The notes: generated from the letters alone by a model not told the origin. A stretch of 64,000 nt of DNA from Bacillus horti (GCF_030813115.1 NZ_JAUSTY010000006.1:186001-250000), one strand, 5' to 3'; positions 25,582-34,378 are shown, counted from the first letter of the stretch. A program made the numbers and translations.

Positions 25582-27154
25582 ATATCTATCAGTGTAATTT
25601 CATTGTTTTGTTTTAAGGCATTGTTCAATACTTGTTCAAACTCATTCAATTGATTGGGTCTAACTCCTTTTATTCCAAAGCTTTCAGCAAGCTGCACAAA
25701 GTCTGGGTTTCCAAATGTCGTACCAAAGCTATTACCGAATTTCTCTTGCATCATTTGTTCCTCTAATTTTAACGTTGAATCGTTTAATACAATGATGATA
25801 AAGGACAGGCCAAGTCGTTTGGCAGTCTCTAATTCGGAAATATTCATTAAAGCTCCTCCATCCCCAGTAATACAAATAACTGGAGCGTCAGGGCAAGCTA
25901 ATTTAGCACCAATAGAACCGGGTAACGCAATACCCATTGAGGCAAATCATTTGAGATGATGAGTCGACCTGCCTGTTTTGATTGATAGGTACGGGCAATA
26001 GAGAGTTTGTGGGCTCCTACGTCAGAAATCACGATGGTCTTTTCAGTAGCATTTTTTTCAATAACCGTTAAGATATTTTCAATAGTAAGTGATAGATTTT
26101 CTTCCACACCTAAATCAATTTGGTAAGCTGTCATAATCCGTTCCTTTAGATTCCCAGTCGGAACCCATGGTTTAGATGGTATATCCAGTTCATTAAGTTC
26201 CTGAAGAATCTCATTTAAATCACCAACCAATTCTCCCTTCACAGGATAATATTCGTCCATTTCTGCAGGCATTGGGTCAATATGTAAAACAGGGTGCATA
26301 CTCTTATTCCAATCCTTAGGCGGACTTTCAACGAAATCAAAACCAACGGCAATTAATAAATCAGATTGCTCTATGATTGGTAATACTTCATCCTTCTTTT
26401 TAAAACCAAATGTGAAATAATTAAGCTGATGTTCTTTGGGTAAAACTCCTTTTGCCATAAAACTATGAATAACAGGTGATTGGAGGTTCTCTACAAAAGT
26501 CATGAGCCCTGACATAGCTTTCTGCCTAATCACCCCGTTTCCCACTACGACAAGTGGCTTTTGGCTCTGGTCTATTAATGTACGAGCATGCTCTATAGCC
26601 TGTGTAATAGGAGTGCTTTTTGGAATAGGCAATACTGGTAATGGGAGAGTTAGAGCCATTTGTGATGCTATGTTCTCAGGTAATTCAATTAAAACAGCAC
26701 CTGGCTTTTCCATTTGTGCTAATCTAAATGACTTTCGAATGATTTTTGGTATGGTTAGCGAATCTTTAATTTGAACGCTCCACTTGGTAGCAGGCTCAAA
26801 TATTTTAACTATATCTAAATATTGATGAGATTCTTGATGTTGCCTTTCAAAGCCTGCTTGTCCTGTAATGGCTACAACAGGAGAATGGTCCAGATTTGCA
26901 CTAGATATACCGGTCAAAAGATTTGTCGCTCCAGGTCCTAAAGTTGCTATGCAAACACCAACCTTGTTTGTTAGTCTAGCGTAAACATCTGCCATAAAAG
27001 CTGCTCCTTGTTCATGACGAACATTTATGAACTTAATTTTTTTAGACTTTGCCAATGAATCAATCAGGTCAAGGATTTCCTTACCCATGATGCCAAAAAT
27101 ATACTCAACTCCTTCATTTTCTAAGCACTGAACAAGTAAATCTGTTGCTTTCAT
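25572..27154 (-). pseudogene. Acetolactate synthase-like gene, broken by a frameshift
   Basis: Start ATG 27154 (GAGGGGCG upstream). The N-terminal ~410 residues hold the thiamine-diphosphate enzyme core: FGIMGKEILDLID, INVRHEQGAAFMADVYARL (catalytic Glu), GPGATNLLTGISSANLDHSPVVAITGQ. Near 25940 the frame shifts: ISND should read ISNGFASMGIALPG, which continues in another frame to 25572 with the TPP-binding GDGGALMNISELETA. One missing G explains the break. The rest is intact, so either recent inactivation or a sequencing error. If functional it would make acetolactate from pyruvate. The closest type is AlsS/IlvB-like. Confidence 0.85.
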
Positions 27155-27377
27155 AAAACTACGCCCCTCTACCAATTGTATTTTTCCTATTATCCCCTTA
27201 AATCATTTAAAAAATCTTATTTGATCATTATTCTTTTTTGGAAGGAAGGAGAGAGGAGAGAAGACTAAGATAACTGTTCCTCACCCAAAACATAATATGT
27301 TATAATTTTTTCGACTACTTGCAGCAAGAGAACAGTAAAATTATGAAGCTTCCCTTATTTTCAATACATGTGCTTTC

Positions 27378-27404
27378 TAATTGCAATTTATTTAATTGTA
27401 ATTA
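27378..27404. repeat. Near-perfect inverted repeat upstream of map
   Basis: TAATTGCAAT...ATTGTAATTA, 9 of 10 paired bases with a 7-nt centre, 121-147 bp before the methionine aminopeptidase start. The remainder of the 370-bp gap (27155-27524) shows nothing I can name. May be an operator; no evidence which protein binds. Confidence 0.35.
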
Positions 27405-27524
27405 TGGAAGATATGGGATATTTAAATGAAGACGAAGCTAGCTTTAGGTATAGATTTTCTTAATGGTGGATTAAAACAAAAGAATCGTCCATTTGTGGAC
27501 ATATTAGAACATGGAGGAGCTTTT

Positions 27525-28271
27525 ATGACAATAGGATCACAAAACGATATTGATGGTCTGAAGGAAATTGGCAAAATTGTTGCATTGACGATTAATGAAA
27601 TGAAAAGTCAGGCACGTGTCGGAATTACTACGAAGGAACTAGATGAAATAGGAGGACAATTTTTGAAAAGGCATGGAGCTGTGCCCGCACCTAAGAAGAC
27701 TTACAATTTCCCTGGTAACACTTGTATTAGTATTAATCATCAGGTTGCCCACGGAATACCGGGAAATCAGACCATTCAACCAGGCGATTTGGTAAACATC
27801 GATGTTTCGGCAGAATTGGGAGGCTATTATGCCGACGCGGGACATTCTTTTCCGATACATCCATACAAGCCATCATTAATGCGCCTGTGTAAATACACAC
27901 ACAATACGATGATGAAAGTAATCTCATCGCTTAAGCATGGAGTAAAATTGAACGAAATCGGAAGGATTATTGAACATGAGGCTAGAGAAGGGGGGTATAA
28001 TGTCATTAAGAATCTGTGTAGCCACGGTATTGGAAAATCCCTGCACGAGAGCCCAACAGATATCCTACCCGTTTATGACAAACACGATAAACGAGTACTG
28101 AAAGAGGGGTTAGTCATTACAATTGAGCCTTTTTTATCTACAGGGGCAGGATATGTTATTGAGGAAAAGGACGGATGGACTTTACGTGTACCTGACAATA
28201 GCTATGTAGCGCAACATGAGCACACTATTATCATAACAAAGAATCAGCCAATTATCGTGACTGCAGTATAG
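27525..28271 (+). CDS. map: Methionine aminopeptidase, type I
   Basis: 248 residues from ATG 27525, chosen because GGAGGAG lies 7 nt upstream; the longer frame from 27426 would add a non-family N-terminus. Metal ligands are all visible: GDLVNIDVSAELGGYYADAGHSF (two Asp), CSHGIGKSLHESP (His), GLVITIEPFL (Glu) and QHEHTIIITK (Glu). Removes initiator Met from nascent proteins. It stands apart from the ribosomal operon, so it is probably a second, accessory copy, as commonly found in Bacillus. Confidence 0.93.
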   Translation: MTIGSQNDIDGLKEIGKIVALTINEMKSQARVGITTKELDEIGGQFLKRHGAVPAPKKTYNFPGNTCISINHQVAHGIPGNQTIQPGDLVNIDVSAELGGYYADAGHSFPIHPYKPSLMRLCKYTHNTMMKVISSLKHGVKLNEIGRIIEHEAREGGYNVIKNLCSHGIGKSLHESPTDILPVYDKHDKRVLKEGLVITIEPFLSTGAGYVIEEKDGWTLRVPDNSYVAQHEHTIIITKNQPIIVTAV

Positions 28272-28411
28272 AGCTAACATTCAGATTAGGAATCCCTCTA
28301 AATTAAACATGTCGTACTGGGTTTTACTAATAGTATTAATTATTGGACATTTACAGAATAAATTGCTAAACTTACCATGCAGTGAATCAATGTTTGAGAG
28401 GAGAAACACTA

Positions 28412-28906
28412 ATGAACCAAACAATGGGCAGAAAAGAAATTTTACTGATGAGTTGGGACGCTGCAATGGACAGGCAAGGGTGGTACCCACCACTGGCAGC
28501 AGCTTTGGAGAGCATGAACGCAGAGCAAGCAGCTTGGCGACCTGAAGGAAAGGCGACCAACACCATCTGGGAAACCGTACGGCATTTGATTTTTTATAAA
28601 AAACGTTTATTGCAACAGTGGCAGGGCATTCAGCCGGAAGAGTCCGAAAGTAATGACGCAACATTCACCGTTGACGAACAGGGGGAAGAGGCCTGGGAAC
28701 AGACGGTCTCTGAACTTATTAGCATTCATCGAGAAATTCGCGATCTTTTGGCACAGTGCAGTGAAGAAGATCTCGATCGCCCGATCCCAGATTTTCCGAT
28801 TGGTGGCCATGTGTTGAACCTCTTTGTTCACGATGCTTATCATACAGGCCAGATTGTCTCCATCCGTAAGTTGCAGGGATCTTGGCCGGAGCGGAAAGAC
28901 TATTAA
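28412..28906 (+). CDS. DinB-family protein
   Basis: 164 residues from ATG 28412 (GAGAGGAGAAACACTA upstream). A four-helix DinB/YfiT-like fold: WETVRHLIFYKKRLLQQW and HVLNLFVHDAYHTGQIVSIRKLQG provide the three His residues of the metal site (RH, HDAYH). These are thought to be metal-dependent thiol-transferase-like enzymes; substrate unknown. Composition is visibly GC-richer than the surrounding DNA, as is the next gene. Confidence 0.85.
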   Translation: MNQTMGRKEILLMSWDAAMDRQGWYPPLAAALESMNAEQAAWRPEGKATNTIWETVRHLIFYKKRLLQQWQGIQPEESESNDATFTVDEQGEEAWEQTVSELISIHREIRDLLAQCSEEDLDRPIPDFPIGGHVLNLFVHDAYHTGQIVSIRKLQGSWPERKDY

Positions 28907-28969
28907 TAGTAATTTCTATTGAAAGAATTATTGTCGTACATATGCAATGATGTTATAAGAGAAAAACCA

Positions 28970-29010
28970 AACCCTGCGATATCTAAAAATTTCAGGGTTC
29001 TTTCTATTTT
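28970..29010 (+). terminator. Terminator after the DinB-family gene
   Basis: Stem AACCCTG/CAGGGTT, 16-nt loop, then CTTTCTATTTT. Confidence 0.6.
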
Positions 29011-29100
29011 ATTACATTCTACTGATAGAGTGGAAAATTACTCGGACAATTCAAAGGCTATACCATAGCACCGGTGCAGATTATTGGTCGTTCTCACAAG

Positions 29101-30009
29101 CTACGGAGTGCCCGGCTCCTGAAATCTTCCTGCTTCCACGTCGCAGATGAAGCGCTCAATGAGAGCAGCACATTCGCGATGATGCGTCTCTAAAAGGAAG
29201 TGGCCGCCTTCAAAAACATGGATTTCGAGCGTGTCAAGAACGCGGCTATAGGCCATGATTTCGTCTAACTCAAAGAAAGGGTCATGTCGCCCCCAAAGCA
29301 GCAGGCAAGGAGGCTGGTGTTCGCGATGGTAGGACTCAATGACCGGAAAACGAGCGACGTGTGCGCGGTAGTCTGTAAAGATTTGGAAGTGAATGTCTAT
29401 GTGTCCGGGTCTCGCCATTCGTTCCCAATCGAGATGCCAGCACTCCGGCGGGTGAAGTAACTTCAGGCGTTCAGGAAGACCTCCAATATATGTGCCACGG
29501 GTGCCCTCGAAATTCAGCCACTCAGGTAGTTTAGTCTTGTTTGCCTCGGTGGGATCGGCCCAGAATGCCTTTGGAGCATCCCAATCAGGCCCCAACCCCT
29601 CATCGTGGACATTGCCATTCTGGACAACCAAACCAAGAATGCGATCTGGCCGTCGCGTCGCCAGATGGTAGCCGACAGGCGTACCGAAGTCGTTGACGAA
29701 CAGGAAGAATCGATCAATGCCGAGGGCTTCGACAAAAGCCTCAATCGTATTGGCGATATTCTCAAAAGTATACTTATAGGCTTCCGTTGACGGGGAGGAA
29801 GTAAAGCCGAAACCGGGTAAATCGGGCGCGACGACATAGGCTGATTTTGCTAGTGGTTCAATAATATCACGAAACATAAACGAGGAGCTTGGAGATCCGT
29901 GAAGTAGCAGAATTGCTGGGTTCTCAGGATTGCCCGCATATCTGTAGAAGACGTCCAGATTTTCAATGACGATGGTTTGATGATGGGTTTTATGATGATA
30001 GTTTTCCAT
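29101..30009 (-). CDS. Alpha/beta hydrolase, dehalogenase-like (Asp nucleophile)
   Basis: 302 residues from ATG 30009 (AAAGGAGAGAAAA upstream). HGSPSSSFMFRDII gives the oxyanion hole, and the nucleophile elbow FVNDFGTPVG carries Asp rather than Ser, as in haloalkane/fluoroacetate dehalogenases and epoxide hydrolases. The acid is in GRHDPFF and the His in GGHFLLE. WHLDWERMARPG lies in the cap region. A detoxifying dehalogenation or epoxide opening is plausible. The coding sequence is clearly GC-richer than its neighbours, suggesting horizontal origin. Confidence 0.85.
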   Translation of the reverse strand: MENYHHKTHHQTIVIENLDVFYRYAGNPENPAILLLHGSPSSSFMFRDIIEPLAKSAYVVAPDLPGFGFTSSPSTEAYKYTFENIANTIEAFVEALGIDRFFLFVNDFGTPVGYHLATRRPDRILGLVVQNGNVHDEGLGPDWDAPKAFWADPTEANKTKLPEWLNFEGTRGTYIGGLPERLKLLHPPECWHLDWERMARPGHIDIHFQIFTDYRAHVARFPVIESYHREHQPPCLLLWGRHDPFFELDEIMAYSRVLDTLEIHVFEGGHFLLETHHRECAALIERFICDVEAGRFQEPGTP

Positions 30010-30143
30010 TTTTCTCTCCTTTGGAATTGAATTATGATTCTTTAGGATTAAAAATTTGATCCTTCGGCATGCCAATACTGATAATACGCATATGTTCACA
30101 CATTTTTTTAACTCTTTTAAATAATAAGAGTTAATAGGGAGGA

Positions 30144-30591
30144 GTGGCAGCCAAAATTATCCTCACTTTATTGTTCTGTGCTAAGAATATAACATATGTA
30201 ACTATCAAAGTAAATATAAATGGTTACAAAAACTCATCGATCGATTGGGATTTTGTAAACAATTTCGCTTTTGGATGGCATTTACAGAATGGAGAATACT
30301 ATATGAAACTTCTAGTAGATCAATATGATAAGCCATTACGATACTCCTAATACAAGGTCTGTATACTTTGGGGATTCTAATGCAAATATTGAGGCAGCAA
30401 GAAATGCTAGCGTAGCAAGTGTTGGTCCATTAAACTATTAGGAGAAGTTTTATTGTCCAGAAACAGGAAAAATAGTATTAGACCGGGCAAATAAAGTTTT
30501 AGACTGGCGGCATGTATTAAAAGGTGCAGAAATCTTTAATAATGATACAATATTAAAAAGGTACACTTTTAGAGTAACACCTATGCAATAA
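30144..30591 (+). pseudogene. Degraded gene with frameshift and internal stop
   Basis: A frame from 30144 ends at 30350 (...NGEYYMKLLVDQYDK). A +1 shift near 30335 continues HYDTPNTRSVYFGDSNANIEAA, is interrupted by TAG at 30439-30441 (LNY*EKFYCPETGK), then runs to TAA at 30591. The pieces flow together as one ~145-residue protein. I cannot name the family. No good start site is seen, so the gene is also probably N-terminally damaged. Confidence 0.5.
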
Positions 30592-30672
30592 GACTAATAA
30601 CGAAATTAAGTTTCGATATATCCCATCAAGGACATATTATGAAACAGTGCTTTAATAAAGGAGTTGTATAAA

Positions 30673-31341
30673 ATGAATGAAAATAAAGGTACAGAAATCA
30701 AACGTTCTTCAAAAGCAGAACACATACTATCTCAGATCAATAGTAAAACTAAGCTAGGAGACTTAAGAAAAATCGCAAAGGACATTAAAAAAGATCACGA
30801 ACTAGCTATGGAACTTTGGTCAACCGAAGAGTTTTTGCCCAGACTATTAGCACTATTAATTATGGATAAAAAACTTCTTTCACAAGAAGTACTAAATAAG
30901 CTTGATAAGGATATGCAGACTCATACTTTTGAAGAGAAAAATAACATAATGGATTGGTTAATGGCTAATCAACTCACCAAAGATAAGAAGACGATTGCAT
31001 TGATGGAGTCATGGGAAAATAGTCCTTCTGCTCTTCAAAGGAGAGCTTACTGGTATTATCAAGCGCGATTGAGATGGACTGGTCAAACACCGCCTGATAA
31101 CACCGTAGACTTACTATCTAAGTTAGAGGCTAATATTACGCAGGAAGAACCGGAAGTTCAATGGGCTATGAATTTCACCGCAGGCTGGATAGGCGTTTAT
31201 GATGAAAAATATCGTGCCCGTTGTATTAATCTTGGTGAGGAAACGGGTCTTTACAGAGGGCAAATGGTATCAAAAGGATGTACTCCCGACTATTTACCGG
31301 AGTTTATTACGATTGAAGTTAACAAACGACAAAATCATTAG
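30673..31341 (+). CDS. AlkD-like DNA alkylation repair protein
   Basis: 222 residues from ATG 30673 with AAAGGAGTTGTATAAA upstream; a TTG at 30664 lies inside that site. HEAT-like helices: KLGDLRKIAKDIKKDHELAMELWSTEEFLPRLLALLIMDKK, ENSPSALQRRAYWYYQARLRWTG and PEVQWAMNFTAGWIGVYDEKYR. It belongs to the DNA alkylation repair (AlkD) superfamily, which excises N3/N7-alkylated purines, but no C-terminal Ig-like domain is present. Catalytic function is inferred from family. Confidence 0.8.
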   Translation: MNENKGTEIKRSSKAEHILSQINSKTKLGDLRKIAKDIKKDHELAMELWSTEEFLPRLLALLIMDKKLLSQEVLNKLDKDMQTHTFEEKNNIMDWLMANQLTKDKKTIALMESWENSPSALQRRAYWYYQARLRWTGQTPPDNTVDLLSKLEANITQEEPEVQWAMNFTAGWIGVYDEKYRARCINLGEETGLYRGQMVSKGCTPDYLPEFITIEVNKRQNH

Positions 31342-31382
31342 TTTACCTTTGAAAATTTATTAAGGATTAATGTAAAGGGCTG

Positions 31383-31687
31383 ATGGCAATTCTAAAAGCC
31401 GCGTGGAATCAAGGTATCCAGTCTAATACTTTATATTCTACAGACATTTATAATGAAATAAAATTGGGTGCATAAATAGGACGGTTATTAAAAATGAAGT
31501 AAAACTAGGTGGCTAAAACTTAGGCTTACTAAAAAATGAAATAAAATCCAGTGGATATATAAGTAATTGCGTATTTGTTATTAATGCACCCAGCTTTACT
31601 TCAACGGACATACACGGACAACCAAATCATAACATCTACAAATTCATTTCTAGAATTGTGTCCGATAATATATATTATGTAAACTAG
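31383..31687 (+). pseudogene. Eroded coding remnant with 14-codon repeats, running into dif
   Basis: ATG 31383 opens MAILKAAWNQGIQSNTLYST and then stops at 31473. From about 31450 three imperfect units with period 41-42 bp follow (31450-31490, 31491-31531, from 31532), each encoding a version of NEIKLGG. The third unit continues in an open frame to TAG at 31685-31687, through the dif-like sequence. One deleted base between units breaks the frame. It reads as a decayed repeat protein; family unknown. Confidence 0.35.
31658..31685 (+). other. dif: Chromosome dimer-resolution site dif (candidate)
   Basis: A 28-bp 11-6-11 site. The right (XerD-type) arm TTATGTAAACT and the centre TATATA are identical to B. 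subtilis dif, and the left arm GTGTCCGATAA matches it in 6 of 11 positions, 23 of 28 overall. XerC/XerD-type recombinases (CodV/RipX in Bacillus) resolve chromosome dimers at this site, in the terminus. Strand bias and SRS polarity flip here. A second, weaker dif-like sequence lies at 9557. Confidence 0.8.
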
Positions 31688-31797
31688 AAAAAGACTTATA
31701 AGAAATTGCAAGAAAACAGCCTAACAAAAATATTAGCTGGCTGTCCCTTACTCTCTTTTTTATATGTCATTTTACTAATTCACAATATTGCTTTGGA

Positions 31798-32136
31798 TTA
31801 TAGGTACACATGAATGCTATTTAGCCAGCTTAATAAAACTTGAAAGCCCTCCTTATTGAGCACATAAAAATAACGTTTCCCTTCTCTAGCTAAAGAGACA
31901 ATATTATTTTCTTTTAGTTCTTTTAAATGATATGACAACTTAGTGTTTGTAATAGTAAAACCATCTTCTTTAAGTATTTTCAATATATCCATTGGGCAAA
32001 AGCCATTGGATCCTTCTCTAGTTACGGGTAAATACTCTCTCCTTTCAAACTGAGATTCCAAAATTTCAATTATCTTAAGCCGTATAGGATCTTGAAGAGT
32101 CTTAATTAAATTAGTTAAGCTATTATAATTGTTCAT
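31798..32136 (-). CDS. ArsR-like HTH transcriptional regulator
   Basis: 112 residues from ATG 32136 (MNNYNSLTNL). A longer frame from ATG 32166 would begin on the operator palindrome, so the shorter start is preferred; neither has a strong ribosome site. A single winged helix: LIKTLQDPIRLKIIEILESQ, then MDILKILKEDGFTITNTKLSYHLKELKENNIVSLAREGKRYFYVL. It is divergent from the HAD hydrolase, and two identical operator-like palindromes lie between the genes. Probably represses both. Confidence 0.8.
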   Translation of the reverse strand: MNNYNSLTNLIKTLQDPIRLKIIEILESQFERREYLPVTREGSNGFCPMDILKILKEDGFTITNTKLSYHLKELKENNIVSLAREGKRYFYVLNKEGFQVLLSWLNSIHVYL

Positions 32137-32159
32137 ACAATAAAGATACAGCAATTCTC

Positions 32160-32213
32160 TTGACATTTCAAATATATTTGAAATAATAGATACAGTTCAA
32201 AAGTATTTGAAAT
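32160..32213. promoter_or_regulatory. Divergent promoters with two TTCAAA-N4-TTTGAA operators
   Basis: ATTTCAAATATATTTGAAAT (32165-32184) is a perfect 20-bp palindrome; TTCAAA-AGTA-TTTGAA (32196-32211) repeats the same half-sites 29 bp on. On the + strand TTGACA (32160) abuts the first operator, with TAATAG 18 bp further. On the - strand TTGAAC and TATATT, 18 bp apart, overlap both. An ArsR-type repressor covering both promoters is the natural reading. Confidence 0.65.
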
Positions 32214-32229
32214 GAAGGAGAGAAAGTGT

Positions 32230-33003
32230 ATGAGCTATAGAATTGTATTTTTTGATGTTGACGGGACATTAACAGATTATGAAAGTGGAAATATTTCTTT
32301 ATCAACAAAATTAGCCGTAAAAGATTTAATAACAAAGGGATATATAGTTGTAGCAGCAACAGGAAGACCTTTATCGATGTGTAAGCAAATACAAGATTTA
32401 GGCATTGAAACATTCATTACGGCAAATGGTGGGCTCGTTAAATATAAAGAAAATGTTATTCATAAAGTACCTATGAATAAAAACATCGTCCTAGAAGTAA
32501 TGGAGTTTGCCCATATAGAGAATAATGGTTTGTCTTTCTATACTGAAGATTTTAGTATGAATGGTGTAAAGGAAAAAGAAATCTTAGTAGCCTTGAAGGA
32601 AACGTTATCCCTCGATGATTATCCAGTAACTAATCCATTCATTCTTGATCAAGAAATATATTTATTATGTTTATTTGCTAATAATGAAACCGTTCAGAAG
32701 TACATACAAAGCTTTCCACACTTAACATTTAAAAGATGGCATCCGTACGTGTTAAATGTTTTGCAGGAGGATGTTTCTAAATCTTTAGCTATAGTAAAAA
32801 CATTAGAATACTTTGGAATTGATAAATCGGAGGCAATTGCTTTCGGTGATGGAGAAAACGATATGGATATGTTAGAACTAGTTGATCTTGGAATAGCCAT
32901 GGGGAATGCAACTGAAAAATTAAAGGATATTGCAGGTTATGTTACCAAAAAATCAAGTGAAGATGGTATTCAGTATGCGTTAAAAAAACTAGGGATAATT
33001 TAG
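32230..33003 (+). CDS. Cof-type HAD-IIB hydrolase
   Basis: 257 residues from ATG 32230 (GAAGGAGAGAAAG upstream; ATG 32212 lies before that site). HAD motifs: DVDGTLTD (residues ~8-15), VAATGRPL (motif II), LNVLQEDVSKSLAI with the motif III Lys, and FGDGENDMDML (motif IV). The C2-type cap lies between. Family members dephosphorylate sugar phosphates, FMN, pyridoxal phosphate or other cofactors. Controlled by the divergent ArsR-like regulator via the operators in between. Confidence 0.9.
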   Translation: MSYRIVFFDVDGTLTDYESGNISLSTKLAVKDLITKGYIVVAATGRPLSMCKQIQDLGIETFITANGGLVKYKENVIHKVPMNKNIVLEVMEFAHIENNGLSFYTEDFSMNGVKEKEILVALKETLSLDDYPVTNPFILDQEIYLLCLFANNETVQKYIQSFPHLTFKRWHPYVLNVLQEDVSKSLAIVKTLEYFGIDKSEAIAFGDGENDMDMLELVDLGIAMGNATEKLKDIAGYVTKKSSEDGIQYALKKLGII

Positions 33004-33067
33004 CTTTAATCAAATTCCAGTTCACCTGTCTTTTATAAAGATTATATTATTACTTTAGAATTACAAA

Positions 33068-33104
33068 AGCAAAAAGTCTCACAGATCTCGTAAGACTTTT
33101 TGCT
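33068..33104. terminator. Bidirectional terminator
   Basis: AGCAAAAAGTCT / AGACTTTTTGCT with a 13-nt loop, between the convergent HAD gene and cotJC. A-rich and T-rich sides serve both. Confidence 0.85.
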
Positions 33105-33113
33105 TCCTGAGCT

Positions 33114-33683
33114 TCAAAATATTCTTTTCGTATCCTGATCTTCTTTAATAAGCTCAACAGCCTCACGGAAACGCTGAGAGTGAACAATTTCTCTTTCACG
33201 AAGAAAAGTTAAGCTATCTTGTAAATCCACATCATCTGTCATATCTATTAACCATTGATAGGTTGCTCTTGCTTTTTCCTCTGCTGCTATATCCTCATAT
33301 AGGTCTGCAATGGGGTCGCCTTTTGCTTGAAAATAAGTGGCTGTAAAAGGTACACCAGATGCATTTTGATAGAATAAAGCCTTATCATGATTAGCATAAT
33401 GATCACCGAGACCAGCTTCTTTTAGTTGTTCTGGAGTAGCATCCTTAGTTAGCTTATAAACCATGGTAGCAATCATTTCCAAATGAGCAAATTCCTCAGT
33501 TCCAATATCATTAACAATACCAATGACACGCTCTGGTAGAGTATAGCGCTGATTTAAATATCTGAGGGCGGCAGCTAATTCTCCATCGGCTCCTCCATAT
33601 TGCTCCATCAAAAATTTAGCCATCCTTGGATCACACTTACTTACTCTTACTGGATACTGCAGCTTTTTTTCATAGACCCACAC
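33114..33683 (-). CDS. cotJC: Spore coat protein CotJC (manganese-catalase fold)
   Basis: 189 residues. MWVYEKKLQYPVRVSKCDPRMAKFLMEQYGGADGELAAALRYLNQRYTLPERVIGIVNDIGTEEFAHLE is the CotJC signature and carries the ferritin-like Glu/His metal ligands (GELAA, EEFAHLE); IAAEEKARATYQWLI and EIVHSQRF complete them. Homologous to Mn catalase; made in the mother cell and assembled in the inner coat. Last gene of cotJA-cotJB-cotJC. Confidence 0.95.
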   Translation of the reverse strand: MWVYEKKLQYPVRVSKCDPRMAKFLMEQYGGADGELAAALRYLNQRYTLPERVIGIVNDIGTEEFAHLEMIATMVYKLTKDATPEQLKEAGLGDHYANHDKALFYQNASGVPFTATYFQAKGDPIADLYEDIAAEEKARATYQWLIDMTDDVDLQDSLTFLREREIVHSQRFREAVELIKEDQDTKRIF

Positions 33684-33730
33684 TTATAGTATCCTCCCTT
33701 ATCATATTTAACACATGAAACCGTTTTTTG

Positions 33731-34012
33731 TTAAACTTGCCATGGCCAAGGAGCTTCCTTCCAGGTCCATGGATACTTTGAAAAGTCATTTCCAAAATGG
33801 ACCAAGGGACCATAGATTTCTGTAAATTGGTTTTTTAGTAGCATACTTTGCTCTGTCAGATCGTTATATTGCTGGATAGCTTTAAAATCCTGAGGATGGG
33901 TATTAAGATATAGGTTTAGCTCTACTAAGACAAAATCTACAACTTGAATTTCTTCTAATAGCTTATGATACTTTTCTTTTTCTTCCGTTGTCCATTGATC
34001 AAACTTAGTCAT
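33731..34012 (-). CDS. cotJB: Spore coat protein CotJB
   Basis: 93 residues. WTTEEKEKYHKLLEEIQVVDFVLVELNLYLNTHPQDFKAIQQYN and the Trp-rich ending YPWTWKEAPWPWQV are the CotJB hallmarks. The start touches the cotJA stop (position 34012 shared), giving tight coupling; cotJC follows after 47 bp. Confidence 0.93.
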   Translation of the reverse strand: MTKFDQWTTEEKEKYHKLLEEIQVVDFVLVELNLYLNTHPQDFKAIQQYNDLTEQSMLLKNQFTEIYGPLVHFGNDFSKYPWTWKEAPWPWQV

Positions 34013-34272
34013 TAATCTGTGCCTCCTTTTCCTAAATCTCCTCTCGTATTGTTTTGTACAGCCATTTTCTTATAGGGGTTTTCATACGGAGCATAGAGCG
34101 CAGGCCATAAAGTACCGCGCTGTAAAGCTTCTTTTGGTGAAAATTGTGGAAGGTCATAAGGCTGAAAGCCCATATATAGCTGTGGAGGCGTTTCATAAGT
34201 TCTATACAGTAATGGTGGACAGGGATCGAACAACCCTCTAAAAGGCTTGTAGCTCTTTCTAAATGTAGCCAA
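34012..34272 (-). CDS. cotJA: Spore coat associated protein CotJA
   Basis: 86 residues from a TTG start (plus-strand CAA at 34270-34272) with AAAGGAGGTG upstream. FDPCPPLLYRTYETPPQLYMGFQPYDLPQFSPKEALQRGTLWPALYAPYENPY is the typical Pro/Tyr-rich CotJA core. First gene of the operon; SigE control is known for the family but I could not place a clear promoter. Confidence 0.93.
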   Translation of the reverse strand: MATFRKSYKPFRGLFDPCPPLLYRTYETPPQLYMGFQPYDLPQFSPKEALQRGTLWPALYAPYENPYKKMAVQNNTRGDLGKGGTD

Positions 34273-34378
34273 TAATTACACCTCCTTTAAAGATACTTAT
34301 CTCCTAACACCTTATTTAGAGGGACAAATTTCTTAGAACTATTATTTTGCATTTAGATATAAAAGTTGATTGAACGAA

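Noticed and set aside
28281-28664. A 127-codon - strand frame.
   Set aside because: It runs opposite the DinB gene and has no ribosome site; it is a GC-rich shadow.
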